Of a stretch of DNA of 64,000 bases, positions 46,894 through 56,619 are shown piece by piece; position 1 is the first letter of the stretch, and the number at the start of each line of letters is the position of its first letter. The stretch comes from Pyxicephalus adspersus. Its lineage: Eukaryota > Chordata > Amphibia > Anura > Pyxicephalidae. Both the position numbers and the translations under genes were made by a program. The notes below the pieces were generated by a model. It ran no database searches. It was not told the origin of the DNA and saw only the letters and a program-made list of their open reading frames with translations. Location: positions 55,445,179 to 55,509,178 of the forward strand of contig NC_092861.1 of the NCBI RefSeq assembly GCF_032062135.1, read 5' to 3'.

Positions 46894-47688
46894 CTGGAAG
46901 ATAGAAAAAGGTGTGTCACATTGAATCAGGCTCCCTAAAAACACCCAGGATTGGGTGTCAACTGTTGAATAAGGCACCATGACACACTTTGTAAGGTATT
47001 TTGTTAGGACACGTAAGTGCAATCCTGCCTATACAGTGCCAGAATTCAAAGAACCATTCATGAAGACGCAAACTAGTTCCACATTTTATTCAGATCATTG
47101 GTGGTTCATCCTGTCTCCTCTAAAGCATGTTTTCAAAAAATGCCTTTATTAGAGAATTCTGCATATAGTTTTATTCAAGCTACAAATCTAGTGGTTATAG
47201 TCTCTTTCCCCTTTACTCCTCAAAGCTAAACAACAAGAATTTGTGGACTTTTAACTTCATAGCTTGTTACTAGGAAGAAGCAGGAGAGACTCTGGGTTGT
47301 CTTGCTTCAAATAAGCATGTTGGGCTAAGCAATCAAACTGTTTTTTTATTACGTTGCAGATATCAAGAGGTTTACATAAGTAGGTTACACTGGTATTAAT
47401 GAGAGCTATGTTGAATGTCAATTAGCTTGTTAGCATAGTTGTTTATAAAGGGTAAAAAAAATCTAAATAATCCACCCCGTTTAAAGTTGTACGTTTATCT
47501 GCTTAATAAATATGGATTACATTTTTACTGTGTGACCGTGGGGTGGGTTTCTCTAAAACAACTATTTCACAATCGCAGGCAGTATAGAATTGCAGGGGTT
47601 AGGGAAACCACAAACAGAAAAAAAGTGAGCTGAAATGATTATTGTGGTGATAGCGTTAGATATACAGCACTTTTAAAGCAAAGAAATT
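46894..47688. other. No gene recognised
   Basis: AT-rich, short frames only. Confidence 0.5.
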
Positions 47689-48100
47689 AGAATGTGCAGT
47701 GTTCTCCCCAGAAATTTTTTTCAGCCGGGTGGTAGGAAGCTGTAGCCGGGTGGTAAAAAAGGGGGTGTGGCAAAACACGGCAAATTTAGTGATCCCAGCT
47801 GTTTATGCCATGGATATCCAGTAACCTTTTATTGTTTCAATGTTCTACCTTCTCCCAATGATTTGTTACAACTTTGTAATACCTGCCCCATTAGTATATC
47901 CAATTTTTCTATTCTATGTATTTTGCCACAACTGTCCTATGCCGTGTATTGTGACCCAACTTACTAGTGTTCTAAGTTTTAAGAGTGTATTCCTTTGTAG
48001 TAGTGAAATACTATAATGAATGTGGTGTAACAAGTTAGGCTTAGCTCATATTAGCAGCAAAAATCATTTATCCCTTCTGAGTGACTTCTGGCAACTACTA

Positions 48101-48404
48101 GGCACCTAGGATTGGTAACAGGCGGTAAGTGCTAGGCGCCTAGGATTGGTAACAGGCGGTAAGTGCTNNNNNNNNNNNNNNNNNNNNNNNNNNNNNNNNN
48201 NNNNNNNNNNNNNNNNNNNNNNNNNNNNNNNNNNNNNNNNNNNNNNNNNNNNNNNNNNNNNNNNNNNNNNNNNNNNNNNNNNNNNNNNNNNNNNNNNNNG
48301 GCACCTAGGATTGGTAACAGGCGGTAAGTGCTGGGCACCTAGGATTGGTAACAGGCGGTAAGTGCTGGGCACCTAGGATCGGTAACAGGCAGTAAGTGCT
48401 GGGC
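48101..48404. repeat. 34-bp minisatellite
   Basis: The unit contains CACCTAGGATTGGTAACAGG followed by CGGTAAGTGCTGGG. Starts at 48103 and 48137 before the gap, and 48302, 48336 and 48370 after it, all 34 apart. The last unit has two substitutions. Frames reading across it, including the gap, are artefacts. Confidence 0.95.
48168..48299. other. Assembly gap (132 N)
   Basis: The run of N lies wholly inside the minisatellite. The distance across it (48137 to 48302) is 165, five short of five whole periods, so the gap length is probably an estimate. Confidence 0.98.
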
Positions 48405-49221
48405 TTTTTCAGAGCGAGAAGTTTTTTAACCAGCAGTGGTTCCTGGCATGAGGAATGGACAAATGTAACCTTACTGCCGGTGTGAATTCAGCCTAACTTC
48501 AGATGTGCTCCTCTGTCTATATTTAGTTACAGTAAACTTTTGTGAAAAAAAAATTTTTTCACTTGATTCTTTTACAAAATTAGCCCAGCAGGCTCATGCT
48601 GGCTCAGCTTCCACCTCTTCTCTGATGCTCACTTGTACGTCCAATGCTGCCTTGTACTGCGCATGCATTAGATTGAAAACTTTTTTTTTACATTATAATA
48701 AATCCTCCGACGATGCATGCACAGAAGGAGCAGTGCAGAGCCTCTTGGGATTTGTGACACAAATATCCCAGGAGGCTGCGGAGTTCCCCTTTAGTCTTTA
48801 CTGAAATGGAAGTGAAGACTGAAGGGGAGAGGTCCTCTCCACAAAAGTGTAAAAACAAAAAAAAAAACAAAAAACAAAAAATGCACATTTTTCCATTACA
48901 TAACAGAGAAACTCACTCTAACATAATGTTAAAAATGTGGCGATGCTTTAATAGCATCATGCATGTGATATCAGATAGGGACAAGACAGCCAGTGACCCC
49001 CTCTCATCACTGCCCATATTCTATATATAAAAACACTGTCTGTGACGTTTATCCGCAGTGTGTAATGATATCATTGGCAGCGCAGTGTGATCGCTATGTG
49101 AGTGGTAAAGGCTGCTTGTCATATTCTGCAGCCTAACAACTCGCTGTGTTCAAACCTTCAGATCTCCTAAAACGTTGGTTGTATTAACTTGAAATTTTTA
49201 AGGTACACATGGAGGCATAGG

Positions 49222-49816
49222 AAACTGAAACTGTAGGTGCAAGTGCGGGACACTTGTGGCCAAACCCTTCTAAAATGTAATTACTATGGCATTATGAGAA
49301 CATAAATCTCTACCTAGCAAAATGTGCTGCCTACACATATCTGTCTGCATCTCTAATTCAAACCCCAATTTCTCCAGAATTAAGAGGTGCAGGGAAACAA
49401 AAATATAGGTGGAAGTGGGAGACACGTGTGGCGATCACCTTTCATCACCATGGCATCATTACAACATTAAAATAAAACTGTCCATCAAAATGCACTTCCT
49501 TGTTACACATGACTGTAACCTTCCTGTACCCCAACCTCAATAACATTTAGTGGCAGGGTTCATTTTCTAATGATGCCATAGTGATGAAGTTTTAGGGGAT
49601 GTTAGACACAGATGTTCCCCACTTGTACCTATATTTTTGGTTTCTTACACCTCCCCATTCCCCAATTCAGAATGTTAGATAAGTGGACAGGAATGTGTAA
49701 CAGGACAGGGAGGCCCATTGTAATGGTCAGAGTGTTTTATGTTGTAATGCTGCTGTAGTAATGAGATTGTAAGGGGAGAATGTGCCCGACACTTGCACCT
49801 ATATTTTCAGTTTTGT
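49222..49816. repeat. Four-part internal repeat, two forward and two inverted copies
   Basis: Forward copies with AGGTGCAAGTGCGGGACACT (about 49222-49293) and AGGTGGAAGTGGGAGACACG (about 49397-49457) are followed by inverted copies with CCCCACTTGTACCTATAT (about 49568-49641) and CGACACTTGCACCTATAT (about 49749-49816). The block could fold into nested hairpins. Confidence 0.75.
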
Positions 49817-50530
49817 ACCCCCACCCTCAGGGAAATTGGTGTACAAAGAAAAGAAGCAGACAGTAGTTTCATAGGTATAGATTTGTGAGAGGTAGGTATA
49901 TATTTAGGGGCCCCACCCCAATGCTCCTTGCTATGTTAGTGGCTCCGGGGTCCCCAATTTGCACTTTCAATTTTGGACTCCTAGTTGCACTTTCCTCTGA
50001 AACAGCAACCCCAAAATTCAATTTTCATAACTTTTTATATTTGTAACCCCCATATCTTGAAATTATTTAAAGCTGAGGGGCTGAAATTATAGTAACTAGT
50101 ATCTATGAGGGTCCCCTGTACACCCTGAAAATTACAGGTCATTGTGACATACAGTTTAGGAGATATGGAGGTTTGTACACAGAGCTCACGGATGCAGAAA
50201 TACATTTCACAGGCAGAGCTTGTGCTATGAGATGGGGGCGGGGCTGCCTGTGTCTCCTTCACATGAAGTCTGAACTGTGTGCTCACCTCTCATCGGCAGC
50301 AATCCCCTGAACAGATGACACAGAGCAGCCTGAGATCCGTGCATCCGAGAATGAGAGCTGCCGAGAGCTGGGCGGGGTATTCAAATCAGCCGGGCGGAGC
50401 AACCGGCTAAATACCTCTGGGGAGAACTATAATGTGAATAACAATGAACAGAGATCATGGAACCAAGTACAATAAATTCTAGCCTTGGGGAACAAATAGT
50501 CTTTTACTGTTTTGACTTCTTTTGTGTAGG

Positions 50531-51259
50531 TGTCATGCACGAACAGACATGACCACTAGGGGGGGGCGCTACGGTTTGCACAGAGGTGGTGGGAGAAAGA
50601 CCAAGGCGCAGAGTCTAAGCAGTAACCAGGTTTTCTCCAGAGCTTCTGATGGTGAGGATGTTGCGCCGCTGGTTACTGCCAGGTTGCGGTCCTTGGGCAC
50701 ACCAAGGTGGGCAATATGAAGCACAGTACCAAATCACAAAGCAGAAGGATAGTCGAGGAAGGCCGGGGTTGAGGCAGGCAGCAAGCAAGAGAGGTCAGGT
50801 CACATACCAGGGGTCAATTACCAGGGATCCAAGAGACAGACATTAGTGACACAAGGGGCCACTGCAGGCACAGGGAACACAGGAGACACTGGAAGCAAAA
50901 GGAGGCACAGGTGATGCAAGGATATCCACAGACAGACAGGAACACTGGAACAGCACAGGGGAATTGGTTGGGAACCAACAGACGGGACAATGAGAGGTTA
51001 ACACAGAAACTGGACAAAGGAAATGCTGGAATAAGCCACAGGTGAACAGGAACTAGAGGCTCGGCACAATGGAGACATGTTGCACGAACACAGAGTGCAG
51101 TGTGTGAGCTAGCTAAATAGCCAAGGATGGTTAAGAGATTATTGTCTGATTGGCCGGAATTGATGAAGCCTGGAAACACAGGCACCCCCAGAGTCAGAAC
51201 TGCCTGCATGTGCAGGAGAGAGGCCTGTGCTCTTTAGTGAGGAGGAAGTAAGTGTGACA
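50531..51259. mobile_element. Solo LTR 2 (729 bp), opposite orientation to LTR 1
   Basis: It begins TGTCATGCACG and ends AAGTGTGACA. The pentamer GTAGG flanks both sides exactly (50526-50530 and 51260-51264). Its reverse complement follows LTR 1 along its whole length, for example TGTCACACTTAC and CCTGCACATGCAGGCAGTTC against the same blocks at 6052 and 6096. It is about 58 bp longer than LTR 1. No internal retrotransposon genes are nearby. Confidence 0.92.
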
Positions 51260-51264
51260 GTAGG

Positions 51265-52244
51265 TATTAGAGCAGGCAGTAAACTTGTGACAGTGGGAAG
51301 TTTTGCAGATAAGCACATGCTTGATTTATATTATTTTATATCATGTTAGAAAAATTCTTCAAAATGGTACGACAAACAGGGTTTTTGTAATATTGTCTTA
51401 AAATCCTAAGACAAAAAAAAGCCTAAATAATTGAAAAATTTTGGGTTTTTTTCTACTTTGATCAGTCTATGTTAAAACACTAATTGCAAAGCTGTTTACA
51501 AATGCAAAGGTGCTTTTGTAATATCAACTTTAAAAAAAAGTTTAACTCCTAATGGAAAGAAAAAATAAACTAAAAAGCATAAAGGAGGAGTTAAAAAGAA
51601 ACAAATAATTTAAGAAAAACTTATTTTACTTTTTCAGGTTGCTTTATCTGGCATCACTACTGTTTCATTCAACTGCAAATCAAAGGCACTTGAAAAAGAA
51701 TGAAACAGAATAGATTCAAAAGTAACAGTGCTACTTTGTATATGTGTAAAGTGTGTGTTTGATATACAGTAAATCAGGCATACCTATCTGTAGAGCTGTT
51801 GCACTACATAGCAATTGCTACATCTGTATTTCACAGATGGGAGATCATGGTAGATGATTCAAGTGCAAGTGTAAACTACTGTCACATATTCTCATTGCTG
51901 GGGCTTAACAGAAATCTTAGACAGTTAAACAGTAGTAAAATCAGCAAGTGGTTTATAATGTAAAATAAAATGAAGAAGTTATTGCATGTGTTTTATTTTG
52001 GTGTGTTGTATGTACCAATGAAAGTAGAAAGTACCAAAGAAAATACATGTTAATCTTGCTAAAAAATGTTTCTTCCAAGCAGTGTTTCCTTACCCAGTTT
52101 ACGTGAACTACAGAATACACACACACTACAGATGAGGTGTTCTGTGGTCCAAATCAGAAGTGAGCAGTCTAGAGCAATGTGTATATATATTTATATAGTG
52201 TTAACACAGTTTATATACAGTGTAAGTGTATCATTAAAATCATT
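51265..52244. other. No gene recognised
   Basis: A-rich sequence (51400-51620) and short frames only. Confidence 0.5.
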
Positions 52245-52425
52245 GAGCCTGATCTATTAAAGATAGACATTCATGGGAAATCCTAAGTTGGCGTTGATTA
52301 AAATCATTTGTCAACTAAAAGCAAATGATTTTTTTTGGATATCATTCCAGGTTTTCTGGATCACCCAGGTTCATCCAAGATAGTCTATCTTCTCAAGTCC
52401 TGAAGAGCTTTAATAAATCAGGCCC
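52245..52425. mobile_element. Foldback MITE, copy 5
   Basis: The left GAGCCTGATCTATTAAAGAT and the right AGAGCTTTAATAAATCAGGC are inverted, and the right arm has TTTCTGGATCACCCAGGTTC. The left arm is shortened, missing the CCAGCAAACCTGG block. Confidence 0.8.
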
Positions 52426-54081
52426 AATACCTCCTCATTTTAAATAGATTCTGGGCTGTACAGATTTGATGGGTTTACTGTTCAATTTTATAGGAAAGAT
52501 CAGATCTGATAAAAAAGCTATACTAATTTTACTTATAAAATCCTTCTTCTTATTTTGTATTTGTGGAATATTTCAAGTTGAAGAAAAAATGTATACAAAT
52601 TTACAGAAAAGACATTTAATTTCCTTTAAGATCATAAACCTGCATAGTGCACTCAAGACTTTTATATACGCAAGGTTTTATCCCTTTCAAGCATGAAAAA
52701 AATCTAATGGAATTAAAGTATATTTATTTTGGCAGATCTCTGTGTTCTAAAGTAAATGGATGCACTGGGTAAGGAAATAAAGCATAACTCTTAGAAGCCT
52801 AGCCAAGTTGATGAGCACATGTGCAGTACTAAATACATTGCTTGTTTATCTCTACACAACAAATATGATGGATAAAATAGTGTAGATTGTGAGATAATGT
52901 GATTGCTTTGGTAAAGAGACATGGCTATCTGGCTTGTAAAATTTGTAAAATGCATCTCAATACCCACAGGCACAAACTAACCCTTTGGCCTAAATGCAGG
53001 TACTGTGTTCTTTTGCCAGCTGTAGTTTCCACATGTGTTACTACTCCCAAGATTTACTGACCTAACCCCTAGTATTGCTGCACTGACCTGCCGGCAAGAA
53101 GAAGATCATAATATTTGCAGGTAAATATCCTATAGTGGGCGGATATGATTAGCAGTGCTGTAAGAAGGAGGCTTGCAGTGTAGATTTAGGTTCAGTCTCT
53201 TGGCCTTCGCCTCTGACATGTTCACAGTATTTTTCTGTCACCTGTAGCCTGTCCAAAGGTATTCCTGCAGTATGTCCAGGGCTGGACCTAAGATGAAGCG
53301 AATTGAGCTTTCTGCCTGAGGCAGCATTTCTTTAAAGCTCAAAGTGGGCAACAGGCAAGTGGCTTTGTTAAAACTCCTACCATCAATTTAGTTTTTTCAG
53401 CCAGATTAAGGTGTGCAGTGTGCATGTGGACCACCTTCCCTTTGAAGATGAGGGTCTTCCTCACACAGGCTTAGTGCATGCATCCTGTAGTGAGTAGTGG
53501 TACCAGCATGCGACTTGCAGGCACTACAGTTACCATTACCGCATTTTTTTGTATACAAGTATACATGCCAGGGTTAGATGATATGATATGGGCACTTGAT
53601 TTTTCCAGTGACTGAATAATGTAACATAATCATTGTAAGGTGTTACAGCAGCTAACCTGTCCAACAGCCAACAGCATACAGACATTTCTGACTTAGTAAA
53701 CAATTAACAGGCATTCTTATCATATGATTTGGGAATGATGAGAACCAACATGATAATGACAAATAGGTTTGCTGTGAAAGAATACAGGAAGGACTTTGGT
53801 AGTGCCGTAAGGTCTGCAGAAAACCCTGTTTCTTGAAACATGTTATAAAGAGGCTTCAAATATGAACAAATAAAGTGGCCCATAATCTTTGAAAAATTTA
53901 CTGTTGGGAAATACCTGTGCAAATTGAAAAATAAAATAACTATGTGGAAGCTATGTTACACCAGGATATTCTTTCAGGTGGTAACAGATCTAACTAATCT
54001 ACACTCTTTTTAAACTGAAATACACTGTGTGACAGCAGAACACTGATGATACTACGGAAATAAGTTAAATGAGGTCTGTTA
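52426..54081. other. No gene recognised
   Basis: Short frames and AT-rich sequence with no clear repeat ends. Confidence 0.5.
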
Positions 54082-54086
54082 CTAGG

Positions 54087-54776
54087 TGTTAGCCCTGCAG
54101 GTCGTGCCCGCGCCGCTGCTCCTAATTGCAGGCACGGGCGCCGCGTCCTATCTTTCAGGTAGAGTAACCCCACTACCTGTATTCCATGCCTTCTGGAGAC
54201 TTTCTCTGGTGTTTGAGCTGGCGTGGGTGTCTCTCTTAAATCTATGAGGTAACACATACACGCCCTCTGTTTTCTACAGCCTATGGCTGGATCTCTGCAG
54301 GTATTTAAAGGCACCTCCTACTACAGGAAGTTGCCTGAGCAATCTCAAGGTTTTACCCTGTGTAACGCCTAGTGCAAAGGTGTTTCCTCTGTTTGCTTTA
54401 CTGTGTGACGGACCTTGTTTACTTACCTTTGGACTTTGCCTGTTTGCCGCCTGACCCTGACCTCGGATTAGGATTTTGGACCTTTGCCTGATTGCCGCCT
54501 GACCCTGACCTTGGATCTTGTTTCTGGACTTCGTCTGATTGCCATCACCCTCTTGGCCACGCAAGCCCCTCGGTGCTTGCACCAAGTACCCTGACCCCTC
54601 TGGTCAGCTGCCACTGACCTGGGGGTTGCTCTGGAGTGGCACCTGGCACCTACCCTGCGGCCCAAGCCTATCCTCACCATCAGAGGCTCTAGTGCAGACC
54701 AGGTAGCGGCTTAGTTATGTCCCTTCGGAGCATACCCAGTCAGTGGCACAGTGGGTCCACACCCGCGTGCATAACA
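54087..54776. mobile_element. Solo LTR 3 (690 bp), related family
   Basis: It begins TGTTAGCCCTGC and ends GTGCATAACA, with CTAGG on both sides (54082-54086 and 54777-54781). The 3' part matches LTR 1 in the same orientation (TATCCTCACCATCAGAGGCT and the final GCATAACA against GCATGACA), while the first half is different and GC-rich. It is thus a diverged or recombinant relative. It contains a 48-bp tandem repeat at 54427-54545. No coding sequence. Confidence 0.9.
54427..54545. repeat. 48-bp tandem repeat within solo LTR 3
   Basis: TTTGCCTGTTTGCCGCCTGA (54435) recurs as TTTGCCTGATTGCCGCCTGA (54483) and partly as TTCGTCTGATTGCC (54530). That makes about two and a half units. Confidence 0.85.
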
Positions 54777-54781
54777 CTAGG

Positions 54782-55580
54782 GTCTGCGTTCAGACATTTT
54801 TAACTGCCACATAAGGTTTTATCAGTGGTGACAGAAAATTTAATGTTTAGGATTAATACACAAAGCAGCACAAAGAAATCGGCTCTGAGTATGTCCACAG
54901 TGTTTGAATTTTTTTAATGACTCTAAACCACTATGGGCGGCATGTTTGAAATAGCATGGATCTTTAGAACATAGTGAAGATAGCATTTTAGGGAAATCCC
55001 AGGGCAATTTTTAATGGGGAGTTTGAAATTGACGGGTGATGGAAAGAAACCCACAAACATCTTCCAAGTGAAGGAATTTTACAAAGATGAGTGGTCAAAA
55101 ATTTGTTTGTAGTCAATGTCAGAAACTAGAGGGGCAGTTATGTAAAATCCCTTACCTGCCTGACCAAAATGTTTAAATTACACTCATCCCTTCCCGCTCA
55201 ATTGCGGGCACCACCATCTTTACCTAGTCCTCTTGCATCTTGAATTCATCTTGATTGTCAAATCCAGACGATGTAACATGTGCATACTGGGGTTTATCCA
55301 TTCACGGCAGCCAGGGGTATGGCAGGATAAAGACTGTAAGTAGGCAGGTAAGTTTATTTTATTGGAGAAGGGACATCACCATCACTTAAGTTTAGTTTTG
55401 CTTTAAGATGCAGGTTTTCCTTGTGTTCATAACGAGTGTATCACTTTAATCTGTGATCATAGTTTGAAGAAACAGCTAATGTTTGTTCAAATAAATTGAA
55501 AAAATAGCAATTTGGTGTATACTTACTTCTTAACCAACTGTACATCACTAAAAGGCAGCATATTAATTTGTACATCTGTA
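54782..55580. other. No gene; possible remnant of a TTAA MITE at its right
   Basis: Sequence ending GTTTAGTTTTGCTTTAAG (55389-55407) resembles an inverted AGC-AAAACTAAAC terminus next to TTAA (55403-55406), but no matching left end was found. Confidence 0.35.
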
Positions 55581-55604
55581 CATTATTATTATTATTATTA
55601 TTAA
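55581..55604. repeat. (ATT)n microsatellite
   Basis: Seven ATT units directly next to the LINE fragment. They account for the run of asparagines in the minus-strand frame. Confidence 0.92.
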
Positions 55605-55748
55605 GGTTGAAAGTGATGAGGTTATGATCAGAGAGGGGGAATGGTGAGTTGTCAAGGACGGTGAGGTTGCAGAGTTTAGAAAATACCAGGTCTAATGTAT
55701 GTCCGGCTATGTGTGTGGGGCCATTGATGTGCTGTGTGAGTCCAAATG
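55603..55748 (-). pseudogene. LINE endonuclease C-terminal fragment
   Basis: The minus strand encodes SFGLTQHINGPTH, then GHTLDLVFS, then PLSDHNLITFNL. This order is the end of the apurinic-type endonuclease of non-LTR retrotransposons, where SDH carries the catalytic histidine (family knowledge). It lacks the N-terminal half and the reverse transcriptase. It ends at 55603 in an ATT microsatellite and is joined at 55748/55749 to a 55-bp sequence from a TTAA MITE. The clade (CR1, L2 or another) cannot be told from 48 residues. Confidence 0.75.
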
Positions 55749-55803
55749 ACGTGGCAATCAAAACTGAATGGGAGCACAGAGCCCCCTGGGATACCTTGGT
55801 CAT
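55749..55803. repeat. 55-bp exact duplicate, copy A (partner 56348-56402)
   Basis: It begins ACGTGGCAATCAAAACTGAA and ends CCTTGGTCAT and is identical to 56348-56402 over all 55 bases, while the flanks differ. The other copy sits inside the TTAA MITE at 56235-56615, where sister elements have diverged homologous sequence, so B is the natural context and A the transplanted copy. Confidence 0.95.
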
Positions 55804-55818
55804 TTCTCCTACAATATA

Positions 55819-56024
55819 CTGTCACAGACCACGGATATTCTTTAGCAGATGGTCAGAGACTGTGGACATTCTACAGGAGATACTGTGAGATAATGTAAAT
55901 GTTCTAAAAGAGAAGGTCAGAAACTGTAACCCTTCTACAGGAGATACTGTCAGATATTGTAAAAATGCTGGAGGAGAAGGTCAAAGACTATGAATTCACA
56001 CCAGAAGATGGCCAGGAATCTAAG
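55819..56024. repeat. 32-bp tandem repeat, about six units
   Basis: Units begin at 55819, 55851, 55883, 55915, 55947, 55979 and 56011. They alternate between GGTCAGAGACTGTGGACATT-like and CTGTCAGATATTGTAAAAAT-like forms, so a 64-bp higher-order unit is visible. Related units occur at 30490-30560. Confidence 0.9.
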
Positions 56025-56234
56025 TGATAAACATGTTTCAATGTCTTAAAAATAGTTTTTCTGTTGCAAAAATTTGCAGATACATGTAAGGCTACACTCC
56101 TGTGTCAAGACACCTCTGTAAATTGCCAACCATTGGACATATATAGCAATGCATAAATTGAAAGCTAATTTCTAGAAGGCAGCCCTCCTCTTCTGAAAGC
56201 TACAGCAATGTACTAGACTCCGTACATCACTTAA

Positions 56235-56615
56235 GGCGGACCTAAACTAACATTTTTTAGTTTACATAAAAGAGTAGACTACCCTTTTATATAAAGTAAA
56301 AATTGTGTTATTTTTATTCTACAACACCTGTTTTAAAAAAAAGAAAAACGTGGCAATCAAAACTGAATGGGAGCACAGAGCCCCCTGGGATACCTTGGTC
56401 ATGCATCCCAGTACCTGCACAGTGTGAGATCATGTGACGTAGCAAGAAGGAAGAAGACATAGCAAGATGGCGGTGCCTTATTCTTCCTCCACGCTGGGAC
56501 AAAGGAGAATTCCAGGACTTCAAGTAAGACCCAGACAAGGACCTTCCAGCGGGATCAAGTGATCTGCATAATTAAAGGTAAGTGTGATTTTTGTTATAAT
56601 CAGTTTTTTTCCGCT
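56235..56615. mobile_element. TTAA-flanked MITE of the AGCGGACCTAAAC family, copy 3
   Basis: TTAA at 56231-56234 and 56616-56619. The left end GGCGGACCTAAACTAAC is followed by CATAAAAGAGTAGACTACCC. The right end, inverted, is AGCGGAAAAAAACTG with GTAAGTGTGATTTTTG just inside. The core contains copy B of the 55-bp duplicate and GAGATCATGTGACGTAGCAA. Confidence 0.88.
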
Positions 56616-56619
56616 TTAA

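Larger units (their letters stand above)
47697..50428. mobile_element. hAT-like non-autonomous composite element, about 2.7 kb
   Basis: The left end CAGTGTTCTCCCCAGA and the inverted right end AGTTCTCCCCAGAG match over GTTCTCCCCAGA, and both arms continue with AGCCGGGTGG/AGCCGGTTGC-type sequence. The flanking octamers AGAATGTG (47689-47696) and ATAATGTG (50429-50436) differ at one position, fitting a hAT 8-bp target duplication. Inside lie a 34-bp minisatellite with an assembly gap (48101-48404), a segment (about 48690-48800) related to the TTAA MITE core, and a four-part inverted repeat (49222-49816). No transposase frame was found. The exact right end is uncertain by a few bases because it lacks a clean CACTG. 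Confidence 0.7.

Noticed and set aside
48106..48372. Frames across the minisatellite gap
   Set aside because: They consist of translated N and a 34-bp repeat.
50814..51209. 131-codon minus-strand frame
   Set aside because: It lies wholly within a solo LTR, and its Cys/Leu-rich sequence has no retroviral or other protein motif.
53994..54680. Three minus-strand frames near 54 kb
   Set aside because: They overlap solo LTR 3 and its 48-bp tandem repeat; low-complexity Gln/Arg/Gly sequence.
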